Positions 41,417-51,975 of a stretch of 64,000 bases of DNA are shown here, piece after piece. Position numbers and translations under genes: made by a program. This DNA is from Euonymus europaeus. Taxonomy: Eukaryota; Streptophyta; Magnoliopsida; Celastrales; Celastraceae. Each line of letters starts with the position of its first letter. Position 1 is the stretch's first letter. Under the pieces are notes generated by a model. That model had not been told where the DNA came from. It ran no database searches and was given only the letters and a program-made list of their open reading frames with translations. The stretch covers positions 11,244,501-11,308,500 of the forward strand of contig OY756967.1 in NCBI GenBank assembly GCA_963580455.1, written 5' to 3'.

Positions 41417-43816
41417 ATGGACAAAACCGTTAAAAACACCTCCATAGCGAGAGTTGAGCAACTTCGGACAATCAAAGTTGCTCGGTGTACAATTTATATT
41501 GTTCTACTAAGTCAAATTTTACGAGTATAAGCTTTCAAGATTATTTCGATGCCAAAACATTAACTTTCTATGACAAATGGACAAAATTGTTAAAAGCACC
41601 TCCATAGAAAGAGTTGAGCATCTTCGGACAATCAAAGTTGCTCGGTGTACACTTTTTATTGTTCTTTTATGTTAAATTTTACGAAAATGAACTTCCAGGA
41701 TTATTTCGATGCCAAAACACCAACTTTCTATGACAAATGGACAAAACCGTTAAAAGCTCCTCCATAGAGAGAGTTGGATAACTTCGGACTATCGAAGTTG
41801 CTCGGTGTTCACTTTTTATTGTTCTTCTATGTTAAATTTTAAGAAAATGAGCTTCCAGGATTATTTCGATGCCAAAACACCAACTTTCTATGACAAATGG
41901 AAAAAACCGTTAAAAGCACCTCCATAGCGAGAGTTGAGCAACTTCGGACAATCAAAGTTGCTCGGTGTACAATTTATATTGTTCTACTAAGTCAAATTTT
42001 ACGAGTATAAGCTTCCAAGATTATTTCGATGCCAAAACATTAACTTTCTATGACAAATGGACAAAACCGTTAAAAGCAGCTCCATAGAAAGAGTTGAGCA
42101 TCTTCGGACGATCAAAGTTGCTCGGTGTACACTTTTTATGGTTCTTCTATGTTAAATTTTACGAAAATGAGCTTCCGGGGTTATTTCGATGCCAAAACAC
42201 CAACTTTCTATGACAAATGGACAAAACCGTTAAAAGCTCCTCCATAGAGAGAGTTGAGCAACTTCGGACTATCGAAGTTGCTCGGTATACACTTTTTATT
42301 GTTCTTTTATGTTAAATTTTATGAAAATGAGCTTGCACGATTATTTCGATGCCAAAACACCAACTTTCTATGACAAATGGACAAAACCGTTAAAAGCTCT
42401 TCCATAGAGAGAGTTTAGCAACTTCGGACTATCAAAGTTGCTCGGTGTACACTTTATATTGTTCTACTAAGTCAAATTTTACGAGTATAAGCTTCCAAGA
42501 TTATTTCGATGCCAAAACATTAACTTTCTATGACAAATGGACAAAATTGTAAAAAGCACCTCCATAGAAAGAGTTGAGCATCTTCGGACAATCAAAGTTG
42601 CTCGGTGTACACTTTTTATTGTTCTTTTATGTTAAATTTTACGAAAATGAACTTCCAGGATTATTTCGATGCCAAAACGCCAACTTTCTATGACAAATGG
42701 ACAAAACCGTTAAAAGCTCCTCCATAGAGAGAGTTGAGCAACTTCGGACTATCGAAGTTGCTCGGTGTACACTTTTTATTGTTTTTCTATGTTAAATTTT
42801 AAGAAAATGAGCTTCCAGGATTATTTCGATGCCAAAACACCAACTTTCTATGACAAATGGACAAAACCGTTAAAAGCTCCTCCATAGCGAGAGTTGAGCA
42901 ACTTCGGACAATCAAAGTTGCTCGGTGTACAATTTATATTGTTCTACTAAGTCAAATTTTAGGAGTATAAGCTTTCAAGATTATTTCGATGCCAAAACAT
43001 TAACTTTCTATGACAAATGGACAAAACCGTTAAAATCTCCTCCATAGAAAGAGTTGAGCATCTTCGGACAATCAAAGTTGCTCGGTGTACACTTTTTATT
43101 GTTCTTCTATGTTAAATTTTACGAAAATGAGCTTCCGGGGTTATTTCGATGCCAAAACACCAACTTTCTATGACAAATGGACAAAACCGTTAAAAGCTCC
43201 TCCATAGAGAGAGTTGAGCAACTTCGGACTATCGAAATTGCTCGGTGTACACTTTTTATTATTCTTCTACGTTAAATTTTATGAAAATGAGCTTCCAGGA
43301 TTATTTCGATGCCAAAACACCAACTTTCTATGACAAATGAACAAAACCGTTAAAAACACCTCCATAGCGAGAGTTGAGCAACTTCGGACAATCAAAGTTG
43401 CTCGGTGTACAATTTATATTGTTCTACTAAGTCAAATTTTACGAGTATAAGCTTTCAAGATTATTTCGATGCCAAAACATTAACTTTCTATGACAAATGG
43501 ACAAAACTGTTAAAAGCAGCTCCATAGAAAGAGTTGAGCATCTTCGGACAATCAAAGTTGCTCGGTGTACACTTTTTATTGTTCTTTTATGTTAAATTTT
43601 ACGAAAATGAGCTTCCAGGATTATTTCGATGCCAAAACACCAACTTTCTATGACAAATGGAAAAAACCGTTAGAAGCTCCTCCATAGAGAGAGTTGAGCA
43701 ACTTCGGACTATCGAAGTTGCTCGGTGTACACTTTTTATTATTCTTCTATGTTAAATTTTACGAAAATGAGCTTCCAGGATTATTTCGATGCCAAAACAC
43801 CAACTTTCTATGACAA
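41417..43816 (+). repeat. 15-monomer tract, mostly a copy of 37257-39176
   Basis: From 41897 to 43816 it matches 37257-39176 at an offset of 4640 bp (29 monomers). Shared markers are TCGGACGATC, CGGTATACAC near 42285, TGTAAAAAGC near 42550, TGTTTTTCTATG near 42780 and TTTTAGGAGTATAAG at 42961. The three monomers before it include GTTGGATAAC near 41774, shared with 32335 in the first hexamer unit of the 31.5-kb region. Confidence 0.78.
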
Positions 43817-46800
43817 ATAGACAAAACCGTTAAAAACACCTCCACAGAGAGAGTTGAGCAACTTCGGACAATCAATGTTGTTCGGTGTACACTTTTTATT
43901 GTTCTTTTGTGTTAAATTTTACGAAAATGAGCTTGCTCGATTATTTCGATGCCAAAACACCAACTTTCTATGACAAATTGACAAAACCGTTAAAAGCTCT
44001 TCCATAGAGAGAGTTTAGCAAATTCGGACTATCAAAGTTGCTCGGTGTACACTTTATATTGTTCTACTAAGTCAAATTTTACGACTATAAGCTTCCAAGA
44101 TTATTTCGATGCCAAAACATTAACTTTCTATGACAAATGGACAAAATTGTTAAAAGCACCTTCATAGAAAGAGTTGAGCATCTTCGGACAATCAAAGTTG
44201 CTCGGTGTACACTTTTTATTGTTCCTTTATGTTAAATTTTACGAAAATGAGCTTCCAGGATTATTTCGATGCCAAAACACCAACTTTCTATGACAAATGG
44301 AAAAAACCGTTAAAAGCTCCTCCATAGAGAGAGTTGAGCAACTTCGGACTATCGAAGTTGCTCGGTGTACACTTTTTATTATTCTTCTATGTTAAATTTT
44401 ACGAAAATGAGCTTCCAGGATTATTCGATGCCAAAACACCAACTTTCTATGACAAATAGACAAAACCGTTAAAAACACCCCCATAGAGAGAGTTGAGCAA
44501 CTTCGGACAATCAATGTTGTTCGGCGTACGCTTTTTATTGTTGTTTTACGTTAAATTTTACGAAAATGAGCTTGCACGATTATTTCGATGCCAAAACACC
44601 AACTTTCTATGACAAATTGACAAAACCGTTAAAAGCTCTTCCATAGAGAGAGTTTAGCAACTTCGGACTATCAAAGTTGCTCGGTGTACACTTTATATTG
44701 TTCTACTAAGTCAAATTTTACGACTATAAGCTTCCAAGATTATTTCGATGCCAAAACATTAACTTTCTATGACAAATGGACAAAATTGTTAAAAGCACCT
44801 TCATAGAAAGAGTTGAGCATCTTCGGACAATCAAAGTTGCTCGGTGTACACTTTTTATTGTTCCTTTATGTTAAATTTTACGAAAATGAGCTTCCAGGAT
44901 TATTTCGATGCCAAAACACCAACTTTCTATGACAAATGGACAAAACCGTTAAAAGCTCCTCCATAGCGAGAGTTGAGCAACTTCGGACAATCAAAGTTGC
45001 TCGGTGTACAATTTATATTGTTCTACTAAGTCAAATTTTACGAGTCTAAGCTTTCAAGATTATTTCGATGCCAAAACATTAACTTTCTATGACAAATGGA
45101 CAAAACCGTTAAAATCTCCTCCATAGAAAGAGTTGAGCATCTTCGGACAATCAAAGTTGCTCGGTGTACACTTTTTATTGTTCTTCTATGTTAAATTTTA
45201 CGAAAATGAGCTTCCGGGGTTATTTCGATGCCAAAACACCAACTTTCTATGACAAATGGACAAAACCGTTAAAAGCTCCTCCATAGAGAGAGTTGAGCAA
45301 CTTCAGACTATCAAAGTTGCTCGGTGTACACTTTTTATTGTTCTTCTATGTTAAATTTTACGAAAATGAGCTTCCGGGGTTATTTCGATGCCAAAACACC
45401 AACTTTCTATGAAAAATGGACAAAACCGTTTAAAGCTCCTCCATAGAGAGAGTTGAGCAACTTCAGACTATCAAAGTTGCTCGGTGTAAACTTTTTTATT
45501 GTTCTTCTATGTTAAATTTTACGAAAATGAGCTTCCGGGGTTATTTCGATGCCAAAACACCAACTTTCTATGACAAATGGAAAAAACCGTTAAAAGCACC
45601 TCCATAGCGAGAGTTGAGCAACTTCGGACAATCAAAGTTGCTCGGTGTACAATTTATATTGTTCTACTAAGTCAAATTTTACGAGTATAAGCTTCCAAGA
45701 TTATTTCGATGCCAAAACATTAACTTTCTATGACAAATGGACAAAACCGTTAAAAGCAGCTCCATAGAAAGAGTTGAGCATCTTCGGACGATCAAAGTTG
45801 CTCGGTGTACACTTTTTATGGTTCTTCTATGTTAAATTTTACGAAAATGAGCTTCCGGGGTTATTTCGATGCCAAAACACCAACTTTCTATGACAAATGG
45901 ACAAAACCGTTAAAAGCTCCTCCATAGAGAGAGTTGAGCAACTTCGGACTATCGAAGTTGCTCGGTGTACACTTTTTATTGTTCTTTTATGTTAAATTTT
46001 ATGAAAATGAGCTTGCACGATTATTTCGATGCCAAAACACCAACTTTCTATGACAAATGAACAAAACCGTTAAAAGCTCTTCCATAGAGAGAGTTTAGCA
46101 ACTTCGGACTATCAAAGTTGCTCGGTGTACACTTTATATTGTTCTACTAAGTCAAATTTTACGAGTATAAGCTTCCAAGATTATTTCGATGCCAAAACAT
46201 TAACTTTCTATGACAAATGGACAAAATTGTAAAAAGCACCTCCATAGAAAGAGTTGAGCATCTTCGGACAATCAAAGTTGCTCGGTGTACACTTTTTATT
46301 GTTCTTTTATGTTAAATTTTACGAAAATGAACTTCCAGGATTATTTCGATGCCAAAACGCCAACTTTCTATGACAAATGGACAAAACCGTTAAAAGCTCC
46401 TCCATAGAGAGAGTTGAGCAACTTCGGACTATCGAAGTTGCTCGGTGTACACTTTTTATTGTTTTTCTATGTTAAATTTTAAGAAAATGAGCTTCCAGGA
46501 TTATTTCGATGCCAAAACACCAACTTTCTATGACAAATGGACAAAACCGTTAAAAGCTCCTCCATAGCGAGAGTTGAGCAACTTCGGACAATCAAAGTTG
46601 CTCGGTGTACAATTTATATTGTTCTACTAAGTCAAATTTTACGAGTATAAGCTTTCAAGATTATTTCGATGCCAAAACATTAACTTTCTATGACAAATGG
46701 ACAAAACCGTTAAAATCTCCTCCATAGAAAGAGTTGAGCATCTTCGGACAATCAAAGTTGCTCGGTGTACACTTTTTATTGTTCTTCTATGTTAAATTTT

Positions 46801-47016
46801 ACGAAAATGAGCTTCCGGGGTTATTTCGATGCCAAAACACCAACTTTCTATGACAAATGGACAAAACCGTTAAAAGCTCCTCCATAGAGAGAGTTGAGCA
46901 ACTTCGGACTATCGAAATTGCTCGGTGTACACTTTTTATTATTCTTCTACGTTAAATTTTATGAAAATGAGCTTCCAGGATTATTTCGATGCCAAAACAC
47001 CAACTTTCTATGACAA
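43817..47016 (+). repeat. 20-monomer block E2, copy of 35497-38696
   Basis: It follows E1 base for base at 8320 bp, including the one-T loss (near 44424) and the one-T gain (near 45492). A few differences are present: GCTTGCTCG near 43935, CGGCGTACGC at 44523 against AGGTGTACGC in E1, CCGTTTAAAG near 45428 and GTGTAAAC near 45485. Its last nine monomers also match 41897-43336 at 3680 bp. Confidence 0.82.
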
Positions 47017-48135
47017 ATGGACAAAACTGTTAAAAGCTCCTCCATAGAGAGAGTTGAGCAACTTCGGACAATCAAAGTTGCTCGGTGTACACTTTTTATT
47101 GTTCCTTTATGTTAAATTTTACGAAAATGAGCTTCCAGGATTATTTCGATGCCAAGACACCAACTTTCTATGAAAAATGGAAAAAACCGTTAAAAGCTCC
47201 TCCATAGAGAGAGTTGAGCAACTTCGGACTATCGAAGTTGCTCGGTGTACACTTTTTATTATTCTTCTATGTTAAATTTTACGAAAATGAGCTTCCAGGA
47301 TTATTCGATGCCAAAACACCAACTTTCTATGACAAATAGACAAAACCGTTAAAAACACCCCCATAGAGAGAGTTGATCAACTTCGGACAATCAATGTTGT
47401 TCGGTGTACACTTTTTATTGTTGTTTTATGTTAAATTTTACGAAAATGAGCTTGCACGATTATTTCGATGCCAAAACACCAACTTTCTATGACAAATTGA
47501 CAAAACCGTTAAAAGCTCTTCCATAGAGAGAGTTTAGCAACTTCGGACTATCAAAGTTGCTCGTTGTACACTTTATATTGTTCTACTAAGTCAAATTTTA
47601 CGAGTATAAGCTTCCAAGATTATTTCGATGCCAAAACATTAACTTTCTATGACAAATGGACAAAATTGTTAAAAGCACCATCATAGAAAGAGTTGAGCAT
47701 CTTCGGACAATCAAAGTTGCTCGGTGTACACTTTTTATTGTTCCTTTATGTTAAATTTTACGAAAATGAGCTTCCAGGATTATTTCGATGCCAAAACACC
47801 AACTTTCTATGACAAATGGACAAAACCGTTAAAAGCTCCTCCATAGCGAGAGTTGAGCAACTTCGGACAATCAAAGTTGCTCGGTGTACAATTTATATTG
47901 TTCTACTAAGTCAAATTTTACGAGTCTAAGCTTTCAAGATTATTTCGATGCCAAAACATTAACTTTCTATGACAAATGGACAAAACCGTTAAAATCTCCT
48001 CCATAGAAAGAGTTGAGCATCTTCGGACAATCAAAGTTGCTCGGTGTACACTTTTTATTGTTCTTCTATGTTAAATTTTACGAAAATGAGCTTCCGGGGT
48101 TATTTCGATGCCAAAACACCAACTTTCTATGAAAA
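47017..48135 (+). repeat. Partial 24-mer unit F0 (7 monomers)
   Basis: It lines up with 50857-51975 at 3840 bp from about 47060 on. There are about seven differences in roughly 1.1 kb (for example CCAAGACACC near 47153, GTTGATCAA near 47383, TCGTTGTAC near 47563, CACCATCATAG near 47678). This is more than between F1 and F2. The first monomer has a different head (ACTGTTAAAAGCTCC), so the 24-mer order begins at this point. Confidence 0.82.
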
Positions 48136-48335
48136 ATGGACAAAACCGTTAAAAGCTCCTCCATAGAGAGAGTTGAGCAACTTCAGACTATCAAAGTTGC
48201 TCGCTGTACACTTTTTTATTGTTCTTCTATGTTAAATTTTACGAAAATGAGCTTCCGGGGTTATTTCGATGCCAAAACACCAACTTTGTATGACAAATGG
48301 ACAAAACCGTTAAAAGCTCCTCCATAGAGAGAGTT

Positions 48336-48363
48336 GAGCAACTTCGGACTATCGAAGTTGCTC
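48336..48363. repeat. Perfect 11-bp inverted repeat, 6-base spacer (example)
   Basis: The left arm GAGCAACTTCG and right arm CGAAGTTGCTC are exact reverse complements separated by GACTAT, at monomer offsets 40-67. The same perfect dyad recurs in all monomers reading ACTATCGAAG with GAGCAAC (for example 360-387). In CAAAG monomers one arm base is changed. In GAGCATC plus CAAAG monomers two are. The arms could form a cruciform or a hairpin in RNA, or be a binding site for a dimeric protein. Those roles are inferred. Confidence 0.93.
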
Positions 48364-48364
48364 G

Positions 48365-48372
48365 GTGTACAC
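48365..48372. repeat. 8-bp perfect palindrome GTGTACAC (example)
   Basis: GTGTACAC starts two bases after the 11-bp inverted repeat, at monomer offsets 69-76. It is intact in T2 monomers and in the T1 CTCTTCC sub-type. In the CATAGCG sub-type it becomes GTGTACAA, and in rare monomers GTATACAC (near 37645, 42285 and 63894) or GTGTTCAC (near 19095, 22772, 26132, 32368 and 41807). Confidence 0.88.
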
Positions 48373-48395
48373 TTTTTATTATTCTTCTATGTTAA

Positions 48396-48408
48396 ATTTT
48401 ACGAAAAT
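48396..48408. repeat. ATTTT/AAAAT dyad with 3-base spacer (example)
   Basis: ATTTT, spacer ACG, AAAAT at monomer offsets 100-112 is a short A/T-rich dyad present in most T2 monomers. T1 monomers have GAGTATAAG here and lack it. With the two dyads upstream it gives three symmetric elements within about 73 bp. Confidence 0.8.
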
Positions 48409-49096
48409 GAGCTTCCAGGATTATTTCGATGCCAAAACACCAACTTTCTATGACAAATGGACAAAACCGTTAAAAGCTCCTCCATAGAGAGAGTTGAGCA
48501 ACTTCGGACAATCTAAGTTGCTCGGTGTACACTTTTTATTGTTCTTCTATGTTAAATTTTAAGAAAATGAGCTTCCAGGATTATTTCGATGCCAAAACAA
48601 CAACTTTCTATGACAAATGGAAAAAACCGTTAAAAGCTCCTCCATAGAGAGAGTTGAGCAACTTTGGACAATCAAAGTTGCTCGGTGTACACTTTATATT
48701 GTTCTACTAAGTCAAATTTTACGAGTATAAGCTTCCAAGATTATTTCGATGCCAAAACCTTAACTTTCTATGACAAATGGACAAAAACGTTAAAAGCAGC
48801 TCCATAGAAAGAGTTGAGCATCTTCGGACTATCAAAGTTGCTCGGTGTACACTTTTTATTGTTCTTCTATGTTAAATTTTACGAAAATGAGCTTCCGGGG
48901 TTATTTCGATGCCAAAACACCAACTTTCTATGACAAATGGACAAAACCGTTAAAAGCTCCTCCATAGAGAGAGTTGAGCAACTTCGGACTATCGAAGTTG
49001 CTCGGTGTACACTTTTTATTGTTCTTTTATGTTAAATTTTACGAAAATGAGCTTGCACGATTATTTCGATGCCAAAACACCAACTTTCTATGACAA

Positions 49097-49256
49097 ATGG
49101 ACAAAACCGTTAAAAGCTCTTCCATAGAGAGAGTTTAGCAACTTCGGACTATCAAAGTTGCTCGGTGTACACTTTATATTGTTCTACTAAGTCAAATTTT
49201 ACGAGTATAAGCTTCCAAGATTATTTCGATGCCAAAACATTAACTTTCTATGACAA
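49097..49256 (+). repeat. Representative T1 monomer, CTCTTCC/GTTTAGC sub-type
   Basis: This is a clean example of class T1. Its head reads CTCTTCCATAGAGAGAG followed by TTTAGCAACTTC. The diagnostic body is TATATTGTTCTACTAAGTC, then ACGAGTATAAGC, CCAAGATT and ACATTAAC. Compared with T2 it differs at offsets of about 80, 90, 94, 97, 109-110, 113, 122 and 144-145. In most HORs this sub-type follows a T2 monomer with a GCTTGCACGATT tail and precedes the ATTGTT sub-type, so it is a fixed position marker. T1 changes remove the ATTTT/AAAAT dyad found in T2. Seven of 24 monomers in the 3840-bp HOR and seven of 23 in the 3677-bp HOR are T1. Confidence 0.9.
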
Positions 49257-49576
49257 ATGGACAAAATTGTTAAAAGCACCTCCATAGAAAGAGTTGAGCA
49301 TCTTCGGACAATCAAAGTTGCTCGGTGTACACTTTTTATTGTTCTTTTATGTTAAATTTTACGAAAATGAACTTCCAGGATTATTTCGATGCCAAAACAC
49401 CAACTTTCTATGACAAATGGACAAAACCGTTAAAAGCTCCTCCATAGAGAGAGTTGAGCAACTTCGGACTATCGAAGTTGCTCGGTGTACACTTTTTATT
49501 GTTCTTCTATGTTAAATTTTAAGAAAATGAGCTTCCAGGATTATTTCGATGCCAAAACACCAACTTTCTATGACAA

Positions 49577-49736
49577 ATGGACAAAACCGTTAAAAGCTCC
49601 TCCATAGCGAGAGTTGAGCAACTTCGGACAATCAAAGTTGCTCGGTGTACAATTTATATTGTTCTACTAAGTCAAATTTTACGAGTATAAGCTTTCAAGA
49701 TTATTTCGATGCCAAAACATTAACTTTCTATGACAA
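49577..49736 (+). repeat. Representative T1 monomer, CATAGCGAGAG/TACAATTTAT sub-type
   Basis: This second T1 sub-type is marked by CCATAGCGAGAG in the head and by TGTACAATTTATATTG instead of TGTACACTTT. It often carries GCTTTCAAG rather than GCTTCCAAG. Further variants are GAGTCTAAGC (for example near 9223, 11941, 14819, 36724, 45052 and 51772), AGTTTCCATG (near 34011, 50171, 54011 and 57691) and TTCAATGCC with GTTGTTCGG. These private variants mark equivalent monomers in different HOR copies. The A after TGTACA breaks the 8-bp GTGTACAC palindrome of the other sub-types. Confidence 0.88.
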
Positions 49737-49896
49737 ATGGACAAAACCGTTAAAATCTCCTCCATAGAAAGAGTTGAGCATCTTCGGACAATCAAAGTTG
49801 CTCGGTGTACACTTTTTATTGTTCTTCTATATTAAATTTTACGAAAATGAGCTTCCGGGGTTATTTCGATGCCAAAACACCAACTTTCTATGACAA
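49737..49896 (+). repeat. Representative T2 monomer, AAAATCTCC/GGGGTT sub-type
   Basis: The head is CCGTTAAAATCTCCTCC, with CATAGAAAGAG, GAGCATCTTC and a CTTCCGGGGTTATT tail. It typically follows a T1 CATAGCG monomer and precedes a dyad-type T2 monomer, which gives a T1-T2-T2 trimer. The related GCAGCTCC sub-type (CTGTTAAAAGCAGCTCC or CCGTTAAAAGCAGCTCC) occupies the same slot in other trimers. Confidence 0.85.
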
Positions 49897-51975
49897 ATGG
49901 ACAAAACCTTTAAAAGCTCCTCCATAGAGAGAGTTGAGCAACTTCGGACTATCGAAATTGCTCGGTGTACACTTTTTATTATTCTTCTACGTTAAATTTT
50001 ATGAAAATGAGCTTCCAGGATTATTTCGATGCCAAAACACCAACTTTCTATGACAAATGGACAAAACCGTTAAAAACACCTCCATAGCGAGAGTTGAGCA
50101 ACTTCGGACAATCAAAGTTGCTCGGTGTACAATTTATATTGTTCTACTAAGTCAAATTTTACGAGTATAAGTTTCCATGATTATTTCGATGCCAAAACAT
50201 TAACTTTCTATGACAAATGGACAAAACTGTTAAAAGCAGCTCCATAGAAAGAGTTGAGCATCTTCGGACAATCAAAGTTGCTCGGTGTACACTTTTTATT
50301 GTTCTTTTATGTTAAATTTTACGAAAATGAGCTTCCAGGATTATTTCGATGCCAAAACACCAACTTTCTATGACAAATGGAAAAAACCGTTAGAAGCTCC
50401 TCCATAGAGAGAGTTGAGCAACTTCGGACTATCGAAGTTGCTCGGTGTACACTTTTTATTATTCTTCTATGTTAAATTTTACGAAAATGAGCTTCCAGGA
50501 TTATTTCGATGCCAAAACACCAACTTTCTATGACAAATAGACAAAACCGTTAAAAACACCTCCACAGAGAGAGTTGAGCAACTTCGGACAATCAATGTTG
50601 TTCGGTGTACACTTTTTATTGTTCTTTTGTGTTAAATTTTACGAAAATGAGCTTGCACGATTATTTCGATGCCAAAACACCAACTTTCTATGACAAATTG
50701 ACAAAACCGTTAAAAGCTCTTCCATAGAGAGAGTTTAGCAACTTCGGACTATCAAAGTTGCTCGGTGTACACTTTATATTGTTCTACTAAGTCAAATTTT
50801 ACGAGTATAAGCTTCCAAGATTATTTCGATGCCAAAACATTAACTTTCCATGACAAATGAACAAAATTGTTAAAAGCACCTTCATAGAAAGAGTTGAGCA
50901 TCTTCGGACAATCAAAGTTGCTCGGTGTACACTTTTTATTGTTCCTTTATGTTAAATTTTACGAAAATGAGCTTCCCGGATTATTTCGATGCCAAAACAC
51001 CAACTTTCTATGACAAATGGAAAAAACCGTTAAAAGCTCCTCCATAGAGAGAGTTGAGCAACTTCGGACTATCGAAGTTGCTCGGTGTACACTTTTTATT
51101 ATTCTTCTATGTTAAATTTTACGAAAATGAGCTTCCAGGATTATTCGATGCCAAAACACCAACTTTCTATGACAAATAGACAAAACCGTTAAAAACACCC
51201 CCATAGAGAGAGTTGAGCAACTTCGGACAATCAATGTTGTTCGGTGTACACTTTTTATTGTTGTTTTATGTTAAATTTTACGAAAATGAGCTTGCACGAT
51301 TATTTCGATGCCAAAACACCAACTTTCTATGACAAATTGACAAAACCGTTAAAAGCTCTTCCATAGAGAGAGTTTATCAACTTCGGACTATCAAAGTTGC
51401 TCGGTGTACACTTTATATTGTTCTACTAAGTCAAATTTTACGACTATAAGCTTCCAAGATTATTTCGATGCCAAAACATTAACTTTCTATGACAAATGGA
51501 CAAAATTGTTAAAAGCACCTTCATAGAAAGAGTTGAGCATCTTCGGACAATCAAAGTTGCTCGGTGTACACTTTTTATTGTTCCTTTATGTTAAATTTTA
51601 CGAAAATGAGCTTCCAGGATTATTTCGATGCCAAAACACCAACTTTCTATGACAAATGGACAAAACCGTTAAAAGCTCCTCCATAGCGAGAGTTGAGCAA
51701 CTTCGGACAATCAAAGTTGCTCGGTGTACAATTTATATTGTTCTACTAAGTCAAATTTTACGAGTCTAAGCTTTCAAGATTATTTCGATGCCAAAACATT
51801 AACTTTCTATGACAAATGGACAAAACCGTTAAAATCTCCTCCATAGAAAGAGTTGAGCATCTTCGGACAATCAAAGTTGCTCGGTGTACACTTTTTATTG
51901 TTCTTCTATGTTAAATTTTACGAAAATGAGCTTCCGGGGTTATTTCGATGCCAAAACACCAACTTTCTATGAAAA

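Larger units (their letters stand above)
48297..48456 (+). repeat. Representative T2 monomer with perfect dyad (ACTATCGAAG sub-type)
   Basis: This is a near-consensus T2 monomer: CTCCTCCATAGAGAGAG head, GACTATCGAAG core, TTATTATTCTTCTATG, AAATTTTACGAAAATG, CCAGGATT and ACACCAAC. It is the sub-type in which three dyad symmetries are intact at once (see the separate dyad entries). Its relatives elsewhere carry AAATTTTATG or AAATTTTAAG in place of AAATTTTACG, or GAAATTGCTC in place of GAAGTTGCTC. They recur several times in every HOR. Confidence 0.9.
48136..51975 (+). repeat. 24-mer HOR, copy F1 (3840 bp)
   Basis: It holds exactly 24 monomers, with a one-T gain (near 48212) balanced by a one-T loss (near 51144). 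The class order from its start is 2-2-2-1-2-2-1-2-2-1-2-2-1-2-2-2-1-2-2-2-1-2-1-2. Private markers are TCGCTGTAC near 48202, CTTTGTATG near 48286, ACAATCTAAG near 48509, CAAAACCTTAAC near 48755, ACAAAAACG near 48781, CTATATTAAA near 49827, ACAAAACCTTT near 49901 and TTTCCATGACAAATG near 50846. Confidence 0.95.

Noticed and set aside
48336..48363. CENP-B box or intrinsic transcription terminator
   Set aside because: TTCG with an A five bases later matches part of the CENP-B box, but the essential CGGG part is absent. The inverted repeat is followed by GGTGTACAC before any T run, and the context is a eukaryotic satellite, so a bacterial terminator is not supported.
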